Source: Jacaranda mimosifolia
Lineage: Eukaryota > Streptophyta > Magnoliopsida > Lamiales > Bignoniaceae
Direction of reading: 5' to 3'
DNA length: 64,000 nt
Assembly: GCA_018894105.1 (NCBI GenBank)
Contig: CM032129.1
Location: 32,443,468 to 32,507,467 of the forward strand
The notes below the pieces were generated by a model. The model ran no database searches. It was not told the DNA's origin and worked only from the letters and a program-made list of their open reading frames with translations. Position numbers and translations under genes: made by a program. Below, piece by piece: positions 23,174 through 33,796 of this stretch. Every line of letters starts with the position of its first letter. Position 1 is the stretch's first letter.

Positions 23174-24495
23174 AATAATCCAATATCATACAATCACCCA
23201 CTATTACAATAGCCACTATTATCCAAATTTCATATTATTATGAAGAATATATATATATATATATATATTTAATTTAATGACATGCTAATACATTTATTTC
23301 CGAAATAGGAAAAATGAATACAAAAGTAATTAGTTTGCAATAATGACAAAGGTTAAGGTTTAATTTATGTAAAATAATAGGCTTTCACCACATTTGGCTC
23401 AGTGCCATAGATTAAAAAGGTTTTTTATTACATGTATACGTGCATCGAGAGTTACTTAAGATTCAAACTTCGAATCTCACTCATATAATGTGATGGCAAC
23501 GCCACTCAATCAATCGACCATCCTACAAAAATTTTAAACTCTATATTCCTAATACGCTATTTCTCGCCAATTTTTTTACTTTCAACGTCAAGTACACTCT
23601 CAAATCTCTCCAATTTTTAGTAGTAGAAAGGAGAAAACCTCCTTAAGTTTATTTGTCTGTCCGTGTAAGCCAAACTACAAGGGTTTGGGATCCCCGGTTT
23701 TTCTAATCCTATATCGTTATTTGATACGATGGGCGAAAGTTTTCTTTTTTACTTCGATCATTGAGCCAGAAGCAGTTATAGATGCTATAATAAAATTTCT
23801 TAAAAAAATATCTCAAAGGATCTATAAAAATATAATTAAGCTCTTTTTCTTGCCCCTATCTCTAAAGGGGTGTGCAAAATTACCCGATGTTAAGGCATCA
23901 ATCTATATATCTCTCAAATTCATGTAATTTGCAACTTCTGCCTCAGACATATCGCTTTCCATGGTGCCCTCCTTGTGAAACATGTGACACTGTGTGTATT
24001 GAAAATATTGTCTGATTTTTGTACAAAAGTCACGTTGTTTCATTTAAAGACAGAAAATAAACGAAAAATTTGTGTCCATCGTCCGTCTTGTTAGAAGGTC
24101 ATCAAAGTAGTCAAAAGCCACCTTAAAGTACTTGAAATGAACTTAACAACTTAAAAGCAGTCAAAAGCACCTGAAAGTACTTGTGTTCATTGCTGTCAAT
24201 TAAGCATGTATATCTGCATTTTTCAATTAACAAAAAATTGAAGTAGTTTTGACGCTAATATTACACAAAATTTGTTTCTTTGGGCAATAGAATTGCACTG
24301 ACCTTACATAAAGTGACACTGCTTGAAAATGGAATGAGGTTCTTTTCAAAAAATAATAGAGCGATCGGTTCGCTTTATCTGGAACGCATGTAGAGATATC
24401 TCCAATTCTTAAAAGTTTTTCAACTTCAAGAATTTTTGCAAATGACTTCTTCCTTCAAAATTCTCTCTGGACTAGATATTTATAATTTTTAGTTT
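23174..24495. other. Intergenic
   Basis: Contains an (AT)n run near 23249-23268, a reverse-oriented SINE-like unit at 23430-23525, and a short block around 23905-23950 similar to 17560-17600. The 80-codon frame at 23685-23927 is not recognised. Confidence 0.4.
23430..23525 (-). repeat. SINE-like (tRNA-related) fragment
   Basis: Read on the minus strand: GATTGAGTGGCGTTGCCATC (A-box-like), then GAGATTCGAAGTTTGAATC (B-box-like), then an A/T-rich tail. Similar in layout to 11664-11778 and 61364-61450. Confidence 0.4.
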
Positions 24496-24834
24496 GGGTA
24501 AATTGCAAAAATAGGACCTTAACAATAACTAATTTGCCATATAAGACCAAAATTTGGAGTGATAGTAAAGTAGGACCAAAACTCATTAAAAATTGAAAAA
24601 AAAAAGGACAGCGACCACCAGAAAGCACAGTCAGCACCCATGATTGCTTGCGTGGCGCCTGCTCCAGTGTTCCACGCAAGTAATCACTGGCGCTGATTGT
24701 GTTTTTCAGTGGGTTGTCCTTTTTTTTTTTTTTTTGACTTTTAGTGAGTTTTGGTTCTACTTTAATACCACCTCAAATTTCGGTCATAAAATGCAAAATG
24801 ACCATAGCTACAAGCCTAGTTTTGAAATTTTCCC
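24496..24834. mobile_element. Foldback Mutator-like MITE with perfect 9-bp TSD
   Basis: Almost the whole 339 bp is an inverted repeat. The left arm runs from GGGTAAATTGCAAAA to GATTGCTTGCGTGGCGCC, the right arm from CCACGCAAGTAATC to GAAATTTTCCC, with a short central loop near 24657-24672. The 9-bp flanks are identical, ttttagttt at 24487-24495 and 24835-24843, the length typical of MULEs. It sits about 530 bp upstream of the IDL gene, so its transcript could form a hairpin RNA. No transposase. Confidence 0.8.
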
Positions 24835-24843
24835 TTTTAGTTT

Positions 24844-25363
24844 TGATGGATTTAGACTCATTAGAATTTTTTGGGTTTAGCTTATCTTTTAAACTCTTTG
24901 ATCTTTTTATTTAGTTAATTAATTTTAAATTTGTTATTATTTTCAATCAATTTATTAAATTGTCTTTATAATCCATTTTTAGCGATATCAATAATGTTTT
25001 TCCAAGGGCTAATTTTTCACCTTTTCAACTTGTAAAGAACGTCCATTTGGGGTGGCAAAATATAAATTATTCTAATCCAACCAACTATATTTGGATCTTC
25101 CACGGGATGCTAACTGTATCACGAGGGGGATTTTCCAATGTACAACCCTCACTACACACAGTTCAATTTCCAAAATCAAAATTATACTTTCAAAAACTTC
25201 CACTTGCATTTCCTCTTGCCTTTCTCCTTCTCTCGCCATCTTCCCTCTTTTCTCACTTATTCTTGCTCATCCACCGGCCCGGCCTGGCCAAGAAATCAAG
25301 AAAAACCCAGTTCTTGATATACAAATGCATCACCATCATTTACTCTATTGATCTCTGATCCTC
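24844..25363. promoter_or_regulatory. Upstream region of the IDL-like gene
   Basis: Roughly 520 bp between the foldback MITE and the ATG. C/T-rich sequence at 25195-25290 is a plausible leader. No definite TATA box assigned. The open frame at 25047-25358 overlaps this leader and looks incidental. Confidence 0.35.
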
Positions 25364-25769
25364 ATGGGTGAATACTGCAATAAAGGAATTTTCATTACAT
25401 CCATCTTTCTCTTTTTTCTCCTCTCATTGATCATCTCTTTCGCCTGTCTCACTCCCACTCCATCCCCTGAGAAGAATATTACTCCAGTTTCAAAGACAGA
25501 ATTCCAGGCTTTCCAAATCAGGAAAGCCGACAACTCACAGATTTTCTTGAGAAATGGTAATAAAGAGGGACGGAAGAACAAGAATGAGAAGGGTTTTCAC
25601 AGGAAAAAAATGAAGAGGAAGATGACCAAGAATAAGTTCAATGCCAGACCTTTCTCCGCCATGCTTCCGAAGGGCTACGTGCCGCCTTCTGGTTCGTCGC
25701 CCTGCCACAATGTGTACCCCAATTCAGTCACCTTCTTTTGTGCTCTTTCGGATGAGAGAAATCAACCCT

Positions 25770-25771
<2 letters not shown>
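25364..25771 (+). CDS. IDA-like (IDL) secreted peptide precursor
   Basis: A 135-residue intronless frame with the layout of a plant peptide-hormone precursor. There is a hydrophobic secretion signal at about residues 9-28 (IFITSIFLFFLLSLIISFAC), a variable basic linker (lysine/arginine rich, about 66-95), and near the C-terminus the core LPKGYVPPSGSSPCHN at 101-116, preceded by RPFSAM and followed by a short tail ending in NQP. The PPSG..S..HN core is characteristic of IDA/IDL peptides, which signal through HAE/HSL receptor kinases in abscission, root emergence and defence. The cysteine in the core and the C-terminal extension resemble IDL6/IDL7-type members more than IDA itself; this sub-assignment is from memory. 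No neighbouring gene suggests a pathway. Confidence 0.78.
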
Positions 25772-25801
<30 letters not shown>

Positions 25802-26718
25802 CATGGGGGAAAGCAATAAATGGAAAGTGGGAATAAGTGTTTTAATGCGCATATAAATCTTTGGGTCAATTTGATCACATGGACTGGAAAATAAAACCAG
25901 GTACAGATAACTAGAGTGAACAAGGATGAAAGATAATGTCATCCTCTCTGTGATTCTTTATACAGTATTGAATCCAATATACTTTGAAATATTGATAATT
26001 CTTGTTAGAGTTTTGTTTCCATTTTGTTGTTCATGAAATCATGTATACTACTATGTGATTGGGTAGTTACTTTACATGTAATTTCTATATATTTTTGGAA
26101 GCAAGCTTAGGATGCATATGAAGTGCATGGATACAAGTATGCATTCGAATGAATAAAGATAATTCCAAATCTGCTTTGTCCATGAACAAGAAAATTATTA
26201 GTATTGCAATTATAAATCTCAAAGAAAATTCGATTATGACTCAGGATGAACGCTAACAGTATGCTTAACACATGCATATTGGACGAGAAGTGATGTTTTC
26301 AGTGACAGACAGGCGACTAATGCATAAAAAGTATGTCCGCTTTACTTAATGATATTTTTGCCAAGAAGAAATGGGATGGAGACGAAAAATTAATATTATT
26401 ATAACTACCATCTCATTTGGTCTTTTTTGTGGCCCTCTAGCTGGAGAGAGTTACTTCAAAATTATTGTGCCTTTTTGTGGTTATCTTGCTTTACCTTGCG
26501 CAGAGGAACGTGACTCGTGAGTTAACATAAAGATCTCCAATATGCAACTCTTCGCCTGAAGAGAAAGGGCGTAAATAGTTCTCAAGATGATAGGCTGAGA
26601 TTAACAAATTGCTCCATTGATCATAGAAGAGTCTAGTCAGGAAAAAAAATTATAAACAAAAAGGAAAAAAAAAAAAAAACCAAAAAGAAAAGGAAAGAAA
26701 AACTTGGTGCATCCAAAG
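25772..26718. other. 3' flank of the IDL-like gene
   Basis: (AT)n run at about 25775-25801 directly after the stop codon; otherwise unremarkable sequence and an A-rich tract at about 26641-26700. No second gene recognised. Confidence 0.45.
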
Positions 26719-26948
26719 TAGAGGTGTGAATGAAATGAGACGATTTGTGAACGATTTGGGCTCAACTCAATGAAAGTTCGTATTCGACTCAATCTTTTGG
26801 AGCCCGAGGCGAGCCGAACTCGAGCTCATCAGTCAAATGAGCCAAGTCGAGCTCAATAATATTCAGCTTGAAAAGCTCGCGAACCTAAACAAACTTTCTT
26901 ATTATATATATATATACACACATATATATATAATTATAATTTAAACCC

Positions 26949-26996
<48 letters not shown>

Positions 26997-27238
26997 TTCA
27001 GTTTTTTATTTTTAGGAAAATATATAACAAAATTATTTAAAAAAATTATAATTATAAATTTTGTTTTGAGTCTAAATGAGTTGGGGTTAATTCAAACCTA
27101 TACGAGCTTGAACTCATCGGAGTTTATATGAATCGAGTTTTTCTGCTTCTTTATGACGAGTTTTATCAAATCAAACTCGATAAGGCTCGTCGAACCTTCG
27201 TCTATTCCAACGAGTCTAGCTTGAGCTTCGCTGTTTAA
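26719..27238 (+). mobile_element. GAGCTCGA-family hAT-like element, right end damaged
   Basis: Begins TAGAGGTGTGAATGAAATGAG and continues with CTCGAGCTCATCAGTCAAAT, AAAAGCTCGCGAACCTAAAC and an (AT)n/(AAT)n core (AAT run 26951-26993). It is an inverted homologue of 33354-33977 over most of its length. The expected TTTACACCCCTA end is replaced by an A-rich tract. Confidence 0.65.
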
Positions 27239-28449
27239 AAAAAAAAATGAAAATGAAAAAAAACCAAAAAAGAAAAGAAAAGAAAAAATTTGTGCGTCCG
27301 AAGATTTTTGTGGGTGGCCAGATAAAGATTGGTTCTCGAGTACAAATACAGAAGAAAGCTTAATTGCAATAGAAACTAATTAATGTAAAAATTATTAATA
27401 TTCTTAATTTCTTGTTATCTTAGTACTGCATCATATTTGTTAAGAAGTAGTAATATCAATCATGAGAAAACATTTTTGTTTCCTTTAACTTATTTACGTG
27501 TTAGAATGTTTTCAATGTATTTCTTAAATTTCTCTTCATGACCGAAGCCTAAAGTCAACGCCTCAATGCTTCTTATAGCCGAGAATGAAGTATATATGTT
27601 AGGGATGTTAAGATAAGTTCCACCATTTTGAGGGGCAAGAGAGTTTGAATTTTCTGTCTATTTCATATTGAGTTTTCTATTTTAACTTGATAAATATATA
27701 TTAAGGCTACATTTGATTCAGAATATTAAAAGTAGTGAAGATTTAAATATAAGGAGATTAATATAAGATTAATAGATTTACTATTTTGTTTGATACTGAA
27801 GATTGAACTGTGAATAACTTGTCACTATAATCTCCTTTAGTCACATTTGGGTGTTTGATATGTAAAATTAAACTTGAAAATGACATATTTGCTCCTGCCA
27901 AAACTAATACTACTATATGAGGATTGGGAATGTAAAAATAATTGGAGATTATTTTTGGTATTGCTTCGAGGGCATACTTGTAATATGTTCAAAAGATCCA
28001 AGGGCAAATATGATATTTTAAAAAGGTAAAAATGAAATTGGGAGCTTGCAATTACACAATCGCAGACTCACAACTGAGATTACAATATGCTTTAATTGAC
28101 CTACAGTGGCAGGCTTAGGGAAAATATCGGGCTGGTCGCCTTCCTAGTGGTAGATATCAAATAGGTTATTATCCCCCATAAGGAACCGGTCTCATGTATG
28201 TACCAAGCATCAAATGTGTCTTAAGTGTATCAAATTTTGAATCAATATTATTATACAAAAAAATTAATACACTTGACATATAATCATAAAATTAAATAAT
28301 AAATAAATAAAAAATAAAATAGAGAATCTAAACTAAGGACCTTGTTTCTTTTGTTGCCTTTTACTCCATACATGCATGGAGCAAAGAAAATGAAGGGACA
28401 TCAGAAAAATAAGTACCCCATGTAGAATAACAATTGTAATTATTCAAAT
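27239..28449. other. Intergenic before the DUF538 array
   Basis: A-rich junction, then AT-rich sequence with eroded TIR-like phrases (CACATTTGGGTGTTTGATAT near 27842). No gene recognised. Confidence 0.4.
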
Positions 28450-28709
28450 AAAATACTACAGTTTATTTCAATTCATATTTTATTTCATATTCTACTTTAT
28501 TATTACATGTCATGTATATATAATTTATAATCAACTCTTTCACGAAAAACAATCTAATACACTTATTATTTATTTATATTATAAAATCAGATATCCATGA
28601 ATTGAAATAAAAGATAAAATCGTGTAAAACACATATATAACCCGTTTACTAATTTTATTGAACTCTTTACGTACGGATCAATGGTCATGTAGGAATTCAC
28701 CAGTTCCGT

Positions 28710-29926
28710 CTATTTGCTGCCATCACCCCCATCTTCAAGTTCCAAAGCCGACAGAGGATGCGCACGGGACAGACCAACTGGGTATGTAACCTTGACCATA
28801 TCAGGCGAAGGGACTCCAACAAGTATGTCGCAGATTACGACAAAAACAAGCAGCTCCTTGCCTTTAATTCCTGTGCCTAGGACTGTAAATGGATATTTGA
28901 AAATTTGTTTACCCTTTGTATTCGTATCCGTTTATACAAAATTTATCCACATCCATTTAAAGCGAATATTATCCGTATTCGATTAGTAGATATCCGATTA
29001 TAAATAGATACGAATATGGTAAATACGTATCCGATCAATTTAATATCCGATCCGAATATATATTTATTAAATAATATATTATTTATATTTTTTAATAAAT
29101 TTCTCATAATCCATATATGTATATATAAATATTATAATTGAAGAATTGGGAAGAAAAAAAGAATAAATTTAAAAAATTATTGTAATATAGAGAAAAAATT
29201 GAAGAATAAAGTTAATTAACATAATTATTGTTGGTTGACTTTATAATTAATATATTTAAATGCCATCATTATTATTATTAATAAGAACCAATAATCAATT
29301 ATAAAGTCAATTATTAATTAAAAATTATGCTATTTGTTTGATTCTTTTCGCTTTAATGAAATTATATAGTCCATTCTATTAATTAAAATATGTATTTGTT
29401 ATAAATTCATAGATTCATCTATTTGGATATTAGTAAATGGGTATTTAAATAATTATCATCGAATATGAATATATTATAATCGAATACAGATATATCCGAA
29501 TCCGACCGATATCCTACGGATACGAATTTGGATATCATTTTTAAATATCCGTTAAATCCGTATCCGTATTCGAATATTCGAAAAGTTAAATGGATACAAA
29601 TATGAAAACAGTGTATCCGATCCGTTTATACCCCTACATGTGACCTTCGACATGTGACCCTTTTCGATGAAAGCTGTGATTTCCGGACCGTAAGCAACTG
29701 TCCCTATTCCTTTGAATTTGAGTTCTTTCTTCTTTTTCACCCTCACCCAAAAAAACCCACTCGATCGATTGAAACCTAACTCCTTGATTTGGTCCACCGG
29801 CAGCAGACCTGTCGGAAATGAGAATTCCTCCAGTAGTTTCACAGTTTTGTCTCTGCAGATTTCTCCGTGGAAAATCTCAGCTCCACTGCGGTGGGTTTCG
29901 ATTTGTTTAGCTGCTGGTGCCGCCAT
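28710..29926 (-). pseudogene. DUF538 (SVB-like) copy A, split by a MITE
   Basis: Small intronless plant protein family of unknown biochemistry; Arabidopsis SVB, which affects trichome size, is a member. Coding pieces are 29926-29637 (N-terminal, MAAPAAKQIETHRSGAEIFH to EKGHMSKVT) and 28877-28710 (C-terminal, IKGKELLVFVVICDILVG to DGGDGSK). Pieces minus the duplicated 8 bp total 450 nt, exactly the length of copies B and D, so only the insertion breaks the frame. As it stands, translation runs from SKVT into MITE sequence and ends after about 28 foreign residues. The upstream CTACATAAAG (30002-30011) is a weakened TATA box relative to copies B, E and F. Expressed product, if any, would lack the C-terminal third of the domain. 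Confidence 0.85.
28878..29636. mobile_element. hAT-like MITE inside DUF538 copy A
   Basis: Starts TAGGACTGTAAATGGATATTTG and ends GATCCGTTTATACCCCTA (inverted repeats). The 8-bp flanks are cctgtgcc (28870-28877) and catgtgac (29637-29644); the uninterrupted paralogue D reads cctgtgac at the same place, so each flank has one later change. 759 bp, rich in ATCCGA/CGAATAT words, no transposase. Confidence 0.85.
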
Positions 29927-30765
29927 TTTTGTTTTGCTTAAGCTTCTGAAAGATGTAGACAAAATGGTATTTTCTGTGGGGAACGAGTGCGGGGGAATGG
30001 GCTTTATGTAGACCGGTTGGTTTCGTGGTTTTTCCTGTGTTTTTCATGCTTGGTAATTGATAATTAATACATATATAGTACCATTAACTTAGGTCCTATT
30101 TTTATAGGAATTGAAAATACACAAGTTATAGGCTCACACGTTTTAATTTCAAGTCATGATTGAGAAAGATTCTCATCACGCAGAAGATTTTTATATAAAA
30201 TTACAGAACAATCCTTAATTAACACATTTGATTTTAAGTTAGGTACTTCTTGAATACTATTGAATTATTGATTAATATGGCCGCCTTCAAAGACAACTCT
30301 GATCATCAATACAAAAATAATAAACTGGAGGTTTTCTGAACTGTTATTGATTTTAATCCCAGAATAACAAATTAATAACAATATGTATTTCTTATCGTTT
30401 GAGATGGGACCTTAATGGATACATCGTGAATTGATTGATTTATTTGTGATCTAATGTTCAGATTCTACTTCTCTTTGTTTAGATAAGACTTGAAATCTAA
30501 ATTTGCAACCACAAAGGATTAGAATTGTTGGAATAGTCCATCTAAATTAGGAATGTGAATAGGGCAGGACTGGAATGGGACATAGTGTTCTCTACTTTTT
30601 GCCCGCGAACAAGAATTGATTCCCGTGTCGGTGAAATTTCCCAATGAGATGGAGAATGAGTACCCACCGTGGAGAAGTGAATTCTTGCGTGCAGATATCT
30701 TCGAATCACTAAATTAAATTTTAAATGGGCAATAGTTTATTAACATCTATAAAAATTAAATTTTG

Positions 30766-30860
30766 TTGTTAATATAATTAAGATTTAAAAAGCTTAAAAT
30801 AAGTTAAAGACTTCTGATTTTTTTTTTCTTTTCAAAATAACATAATTATATGATACTAAC
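30766..30860. other. Junction between duplication units
   Basis: Short AT-rich junction between unit A and unit B. No feature recognised. Confidence 0.35.
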
Positions 30861-30975
30861 ATCTTAGTTTTGGAATTTAGTATAAATTCTTCTTTTAACA
30901 ATTTATAAATTTTCAAACATCATATAATATGTTTTGAAAAGCTTATTAAGAGCCGGAACATCCTCTTAAAAGTTA

Positions 30976-31150
30976 ATTTGGATCTTGTATTATATTTCAT
31001 GTTTCATCTTCTATTTCATTTCATACATAAATGCCATGTGTATTATATATATTTTTATATAAATAAATAATTAAAAATCAGATACACGTGATAATATTTA
31101 CCAAATTAAAATAGGAGATAAATATAAAATGAAACACAAAATCCAAATGC
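30976..31150. mobile_element. Foldback MITE (family of 13261-13440)
   Basis: Left arm TTTGGATCTTGTATTATATT..., right arm ending AAATGAAACACAAAATCCAA. The equivalent place in unit E (40288-40433) carries the same MITE, so it predates the B/E duplication. Confidence 0.6.
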
Positions 31151-31490
31151 TTAAAAACACATGAAATTAAGTTACATAACTTGCTTGGACCAACTTGTTA
31201 TATGCATGTCAATTTCTTACCGTATTATTCCATGCATGCGTGCATTAGCAGTCAAGAATATCAAAAGCGGATCTCAGAACATATTAACCCCATAAAACTT
31301 AATAATTACATTAGTGCTGCCAGTTTTAGATGCGTTGTCCGTCAGCAACTCGATTCGGCTCGAAAAAAAGAAATTAAAAAAAATAAAATACAGCAATTCA
31401 AATCAAAAACAGGAACGCACAAATAATTAAACCCGTTTATTTTTATCAGACTCTTTACGATCAATAGTGCAGAAATTGTTCACCATTTCT

Positions 31491-31940
31491 CTATTTGCTG
31501 CCATTTTTGCCATCTTCTACAAGTTCCAAATCCGACAGGGGATGCGAACGGGACAAGCCAACTGCGCTTGTAAACTTGATCATATCAGCAGATGGGGCTC
31601 CGACAAGTAAGTCGCAGATTCCGACCGAAACAAACAGCTCCTTGGCTTTAACTCCGGTGACCTTCGACAGATGACCCTTTTCGACGAAAGCTGTGATTTC
31701 CGGACAGTAAACAACTGTTTTCCCTATTTTCTTGAATCTGTGTTCTTTAGTCTTTTTCATCCTCAACCAAAGAAAACCAGTTGATCTGTTGAACCCGAAT
31801 TCCTCGATTTCGTCCGCTGGCAGCAGACCTGTCGGAATCGCGAATTCCTCCAGTAGTTTCCGGGTTTTGTCGCTGCAGATTTTGCCGTTGCAAATTTCAG
31901 TCCCGTTGCGGTGGGCTTCGATTTGTTTCGCTGCTGCCAT
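31491..31940 (-). CDS. DUF538 (SVB-like) copy B, intact
   Basis: 149 aa, no intron and no signal peptide. The start chosen is the ATG at 31940 (MAAAKQIEAHRNGTEICNGK), matching the other copies; an in-frame upstream ATG at 32081 would lie upstream of the TATA box and is rejected. The DUF538 core is visible in order: KTRKLLEEFAIPTGLLPADE, IEEFGFNRSTGFLWLRMKK, VVYCPEITAFVEKGHLSKVT, GVKAKELFVSVGICDLLVG and the C-terminal FTSAVGLSRSHPLSDLEL. The domain fills the protein. Family biochemistry is unsettled; a lipid- or chlorophyll-binding role has been proposed for some members. Closest copy in the window is E. A TATA box lies about 60 bp upstream. Confidence 0.9.
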   Translation of the reverse strand: MAAAKQIEAHRNGTEICNGKICSDKTRKLLEEFAIPTGLLPADEIEEFGFNRSTGFLWLRMKKTKEHRFKKIGKTVVYCPEITAFVEKGHLSKVTGVKAKELFVSVGICDLLVGAPSADMIKFTSAVGLSRSHPLSDLELVEDGKNGSK

Positions 31941-32000
31941 TTTTGTTTTTCTTAAGCTTCTGATATATATTCTGCGGTGGGAAAGGAGTGGAGCAATGGG

Positions 32001-32010
32001 CTTTATATAG
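32001..32010 (-). promoter_or_regulatory. TATA box of DUF538 copy B
   Basis: Minus-strand CTATATAAAG about 60 bp before the ATG, in a leader shared by all copies (CTTTCCCACCGCAG-like sequence, then AAGCTTAAGAAAAACAAAA just before the ATG). Confidence 0.65.
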
Positions 32011-32593
32011 AATCTTGGGGTTGCTTTTCCTGTGCATTTCTTGATTGGTTGGGAATTAGTGATACTATTTATATAGGTCATATTTTTGTAGCAATATTTG
32101 GGTGAAGCTATAAAATATATCTATTTGCTTTCAATCGTCGATGAGAAAAGAATCTAATCACCTTTTTTTTTCGATTTTTATTGATTTGGTTGTCGAAAGA
32201 ATTTTTATTTATAATCATCAAACATTTGACTTTAGGTTGGTTGATGAGCCCATGTGAAAAAAACTTGGATTGCACTTATTTATTAAAAAAAATAAGTTGG
32301 AGGTTTTATAAATTGCTATTGATTTCAATTCAGATCCATAATAATAAAGTAATAATATTCTTTATTTTTTAATAGGAAAATTAATTTGAATCTATTTTTT
32401 TATAGTCTGATGATCGAAATTTACTTCTTTTCATTTAGGTGACCTTAATTGGAATCTAAATTTATAATCACAAATTAAAAGTTAGAATTGTTGAAATGGT
32501 TCTACTGACAATCTTTCGAAACCCAATTCAATTCAAGTCATGGCATCGAATAATGAAAAACAACATGGAGAATAAAGAATGTGTGCTTCATGC

Positions 32594-32758
32594 TTAAAGA
32601 ATGGTTCTTTCTTCTTTTTCATCCTCAATTTCATCCACTGGCAGTAGACCTGTCGGTATTGAGAATTCCTCCAGTAGTTTCAGAGTTTTGTCTCTGCAGA
32701 TTTCTCCGTGGCATATTTCAGCCCCGTTGCGGTGGGTTTCGATTTGTTTAGCTGCCAT
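32594..32758 (-). pseudogene. DUF538 copy C, truncated
   Basis: Starts normally (ATG at 32758, MAAKQIETHRNGAEICHG) and reads to LLEEFSIPTGLLPVDEIE. About 41 nt present in the other copies are then missing, and after a short KEER-type remnant the frame stops at 32594. The last two thirds of the DUF538 domain are gone; the sequence on its left is flank material found upstream of copy E instead. No good TATA box upstream. Likely a deletion product of unequal exchange between units. Confidence 0.8.
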
Positions 32759-32825
32759 TTTTGTTCTTCTTAAGCTTCCGATATTCTCTGGTGGGAAAGG
32801 ATAAGTGTAGTGGTACGCTTCATAC

Positions 32826-33241
32826 ATAGGGTGTTTGGCTAAATTCATTTAAAAGGTCTTATAAAATTCTATAAGATAAGATGTTTTTCGAATTCATAAG
32901 ATGCTATTTTTAAAGAAAAGAAATAAAATTTTAAAATATTTGAATAAAATAAGATCATGGAGCTTATAATACGTTAGTAACGACAACTTTATAATTAATA
33001 TTATTAAAGTTTAGGGAACTTATTAAAATTTTAAAAATAAATTAGGAAGGAAAAAATAAATTAAGAATTTATTACTTTTTTAAAGAGAACATATAAGTTA
33101 TAATAAACTTCTACCATCTTATTTTACGAGCTTAAAAGTTATTTTTTTTTAAAAAATTACCAAGTGTTCGGCATTTTCTAAGCTTTCAAATACCTTATAA
33201 GATGTTTTGAGAAGTTTATAAACTCATCCAAACATCCTCTT
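32826..33241. mobile_element. AT-rich TIR MITE upstream of copy C
   Basis: AGGGTGTTTGGCTAAATTCA... and ...AAACTCATCCAAACATCCTCT are inverted repeats about 415 bp apart. A homologous element sits at the same place upstream of copy F (62582-62991), so it was present before the C/F duplication. Confidence 0.6.
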
Positions 33242-33745
33242 AATCTATAGAAGGATGGTTACTTTTTTTGTGTTTTTCTTGCTTGGTTGGCAATTACTAA
33301 TTATACTATTAATTTAGGTCATATTTTTGTCGCAATTCGGTGGAGCTTTAAAATAGGGGTGTAAACAAGTTGAGTCGAGCGCAAATTTAGTAGGTTCAAG
33401 TTTAGCTCGTCTTTTAATTCGTGAGCTCAAGCTTGAGCTTGAGCTTGGTCGTCGAGCCTAAAGAGTCAAGCTCAAACTTGACTCGTTAGAATAGACGAAG
33501 GCTTGGCGAGCCTTATCGAACTTGACTTGATAAGGCTCGTCATAGAGAAGCAAAAAAGATAGATTCATATAAGCTCGGATGAACTCGAACTCATATAATT
33601 TTGAATTAATTTGAGCTCATTTAGACTTAAAATAAAATATATAATTATAATTTTTAAAATAATTTTGTTATATATTTTTTAAAGAATAATAAAAAATTAT
33701 TATTATTATTATTATAGATTTTATTATATGAGCCTAGATTATAAT

Positions 33746-33796
<51 letters not shown>

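Larger units (their letters stand above)
28450..30765 (-). repeat. DUF538 duplication unit A (paralogue of 34950-37275)
   Basis: Flanks and gene share order and wording with unit D: GAAAAACAATCTAATACACTTATT before the gene, then the DUF538 frame, then ACTTAGGTCCTATTTTTATAG and AATGGGCAATAGTTTATTAACATC-like phrases after it. Differences are mostly the private MITE insertions, 28878-29636 here and 36299-37032 in D. Confidence 0.75.

Noticed and set aside
23685..23927. Possible organelle-derived open frame
   Set aside because: Considered plastid or mitochondrial origin because of its composition, but I could not match it to a known organelle gene.
29552..29962. 136-codon frame as a complete DUF538-like gene
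   Set aside because: Its C-terminus is read from the MITE (28878-29636); the true C-terminal coding part is on the other side of the insertion.
31491..32081. Longer 196-aa version of DUF538 copy B
   Set aside because: The extra N-terminal codons lie upstream of the TATA box and are not shared by other copies; the ATG at 31940 aligns with the family.
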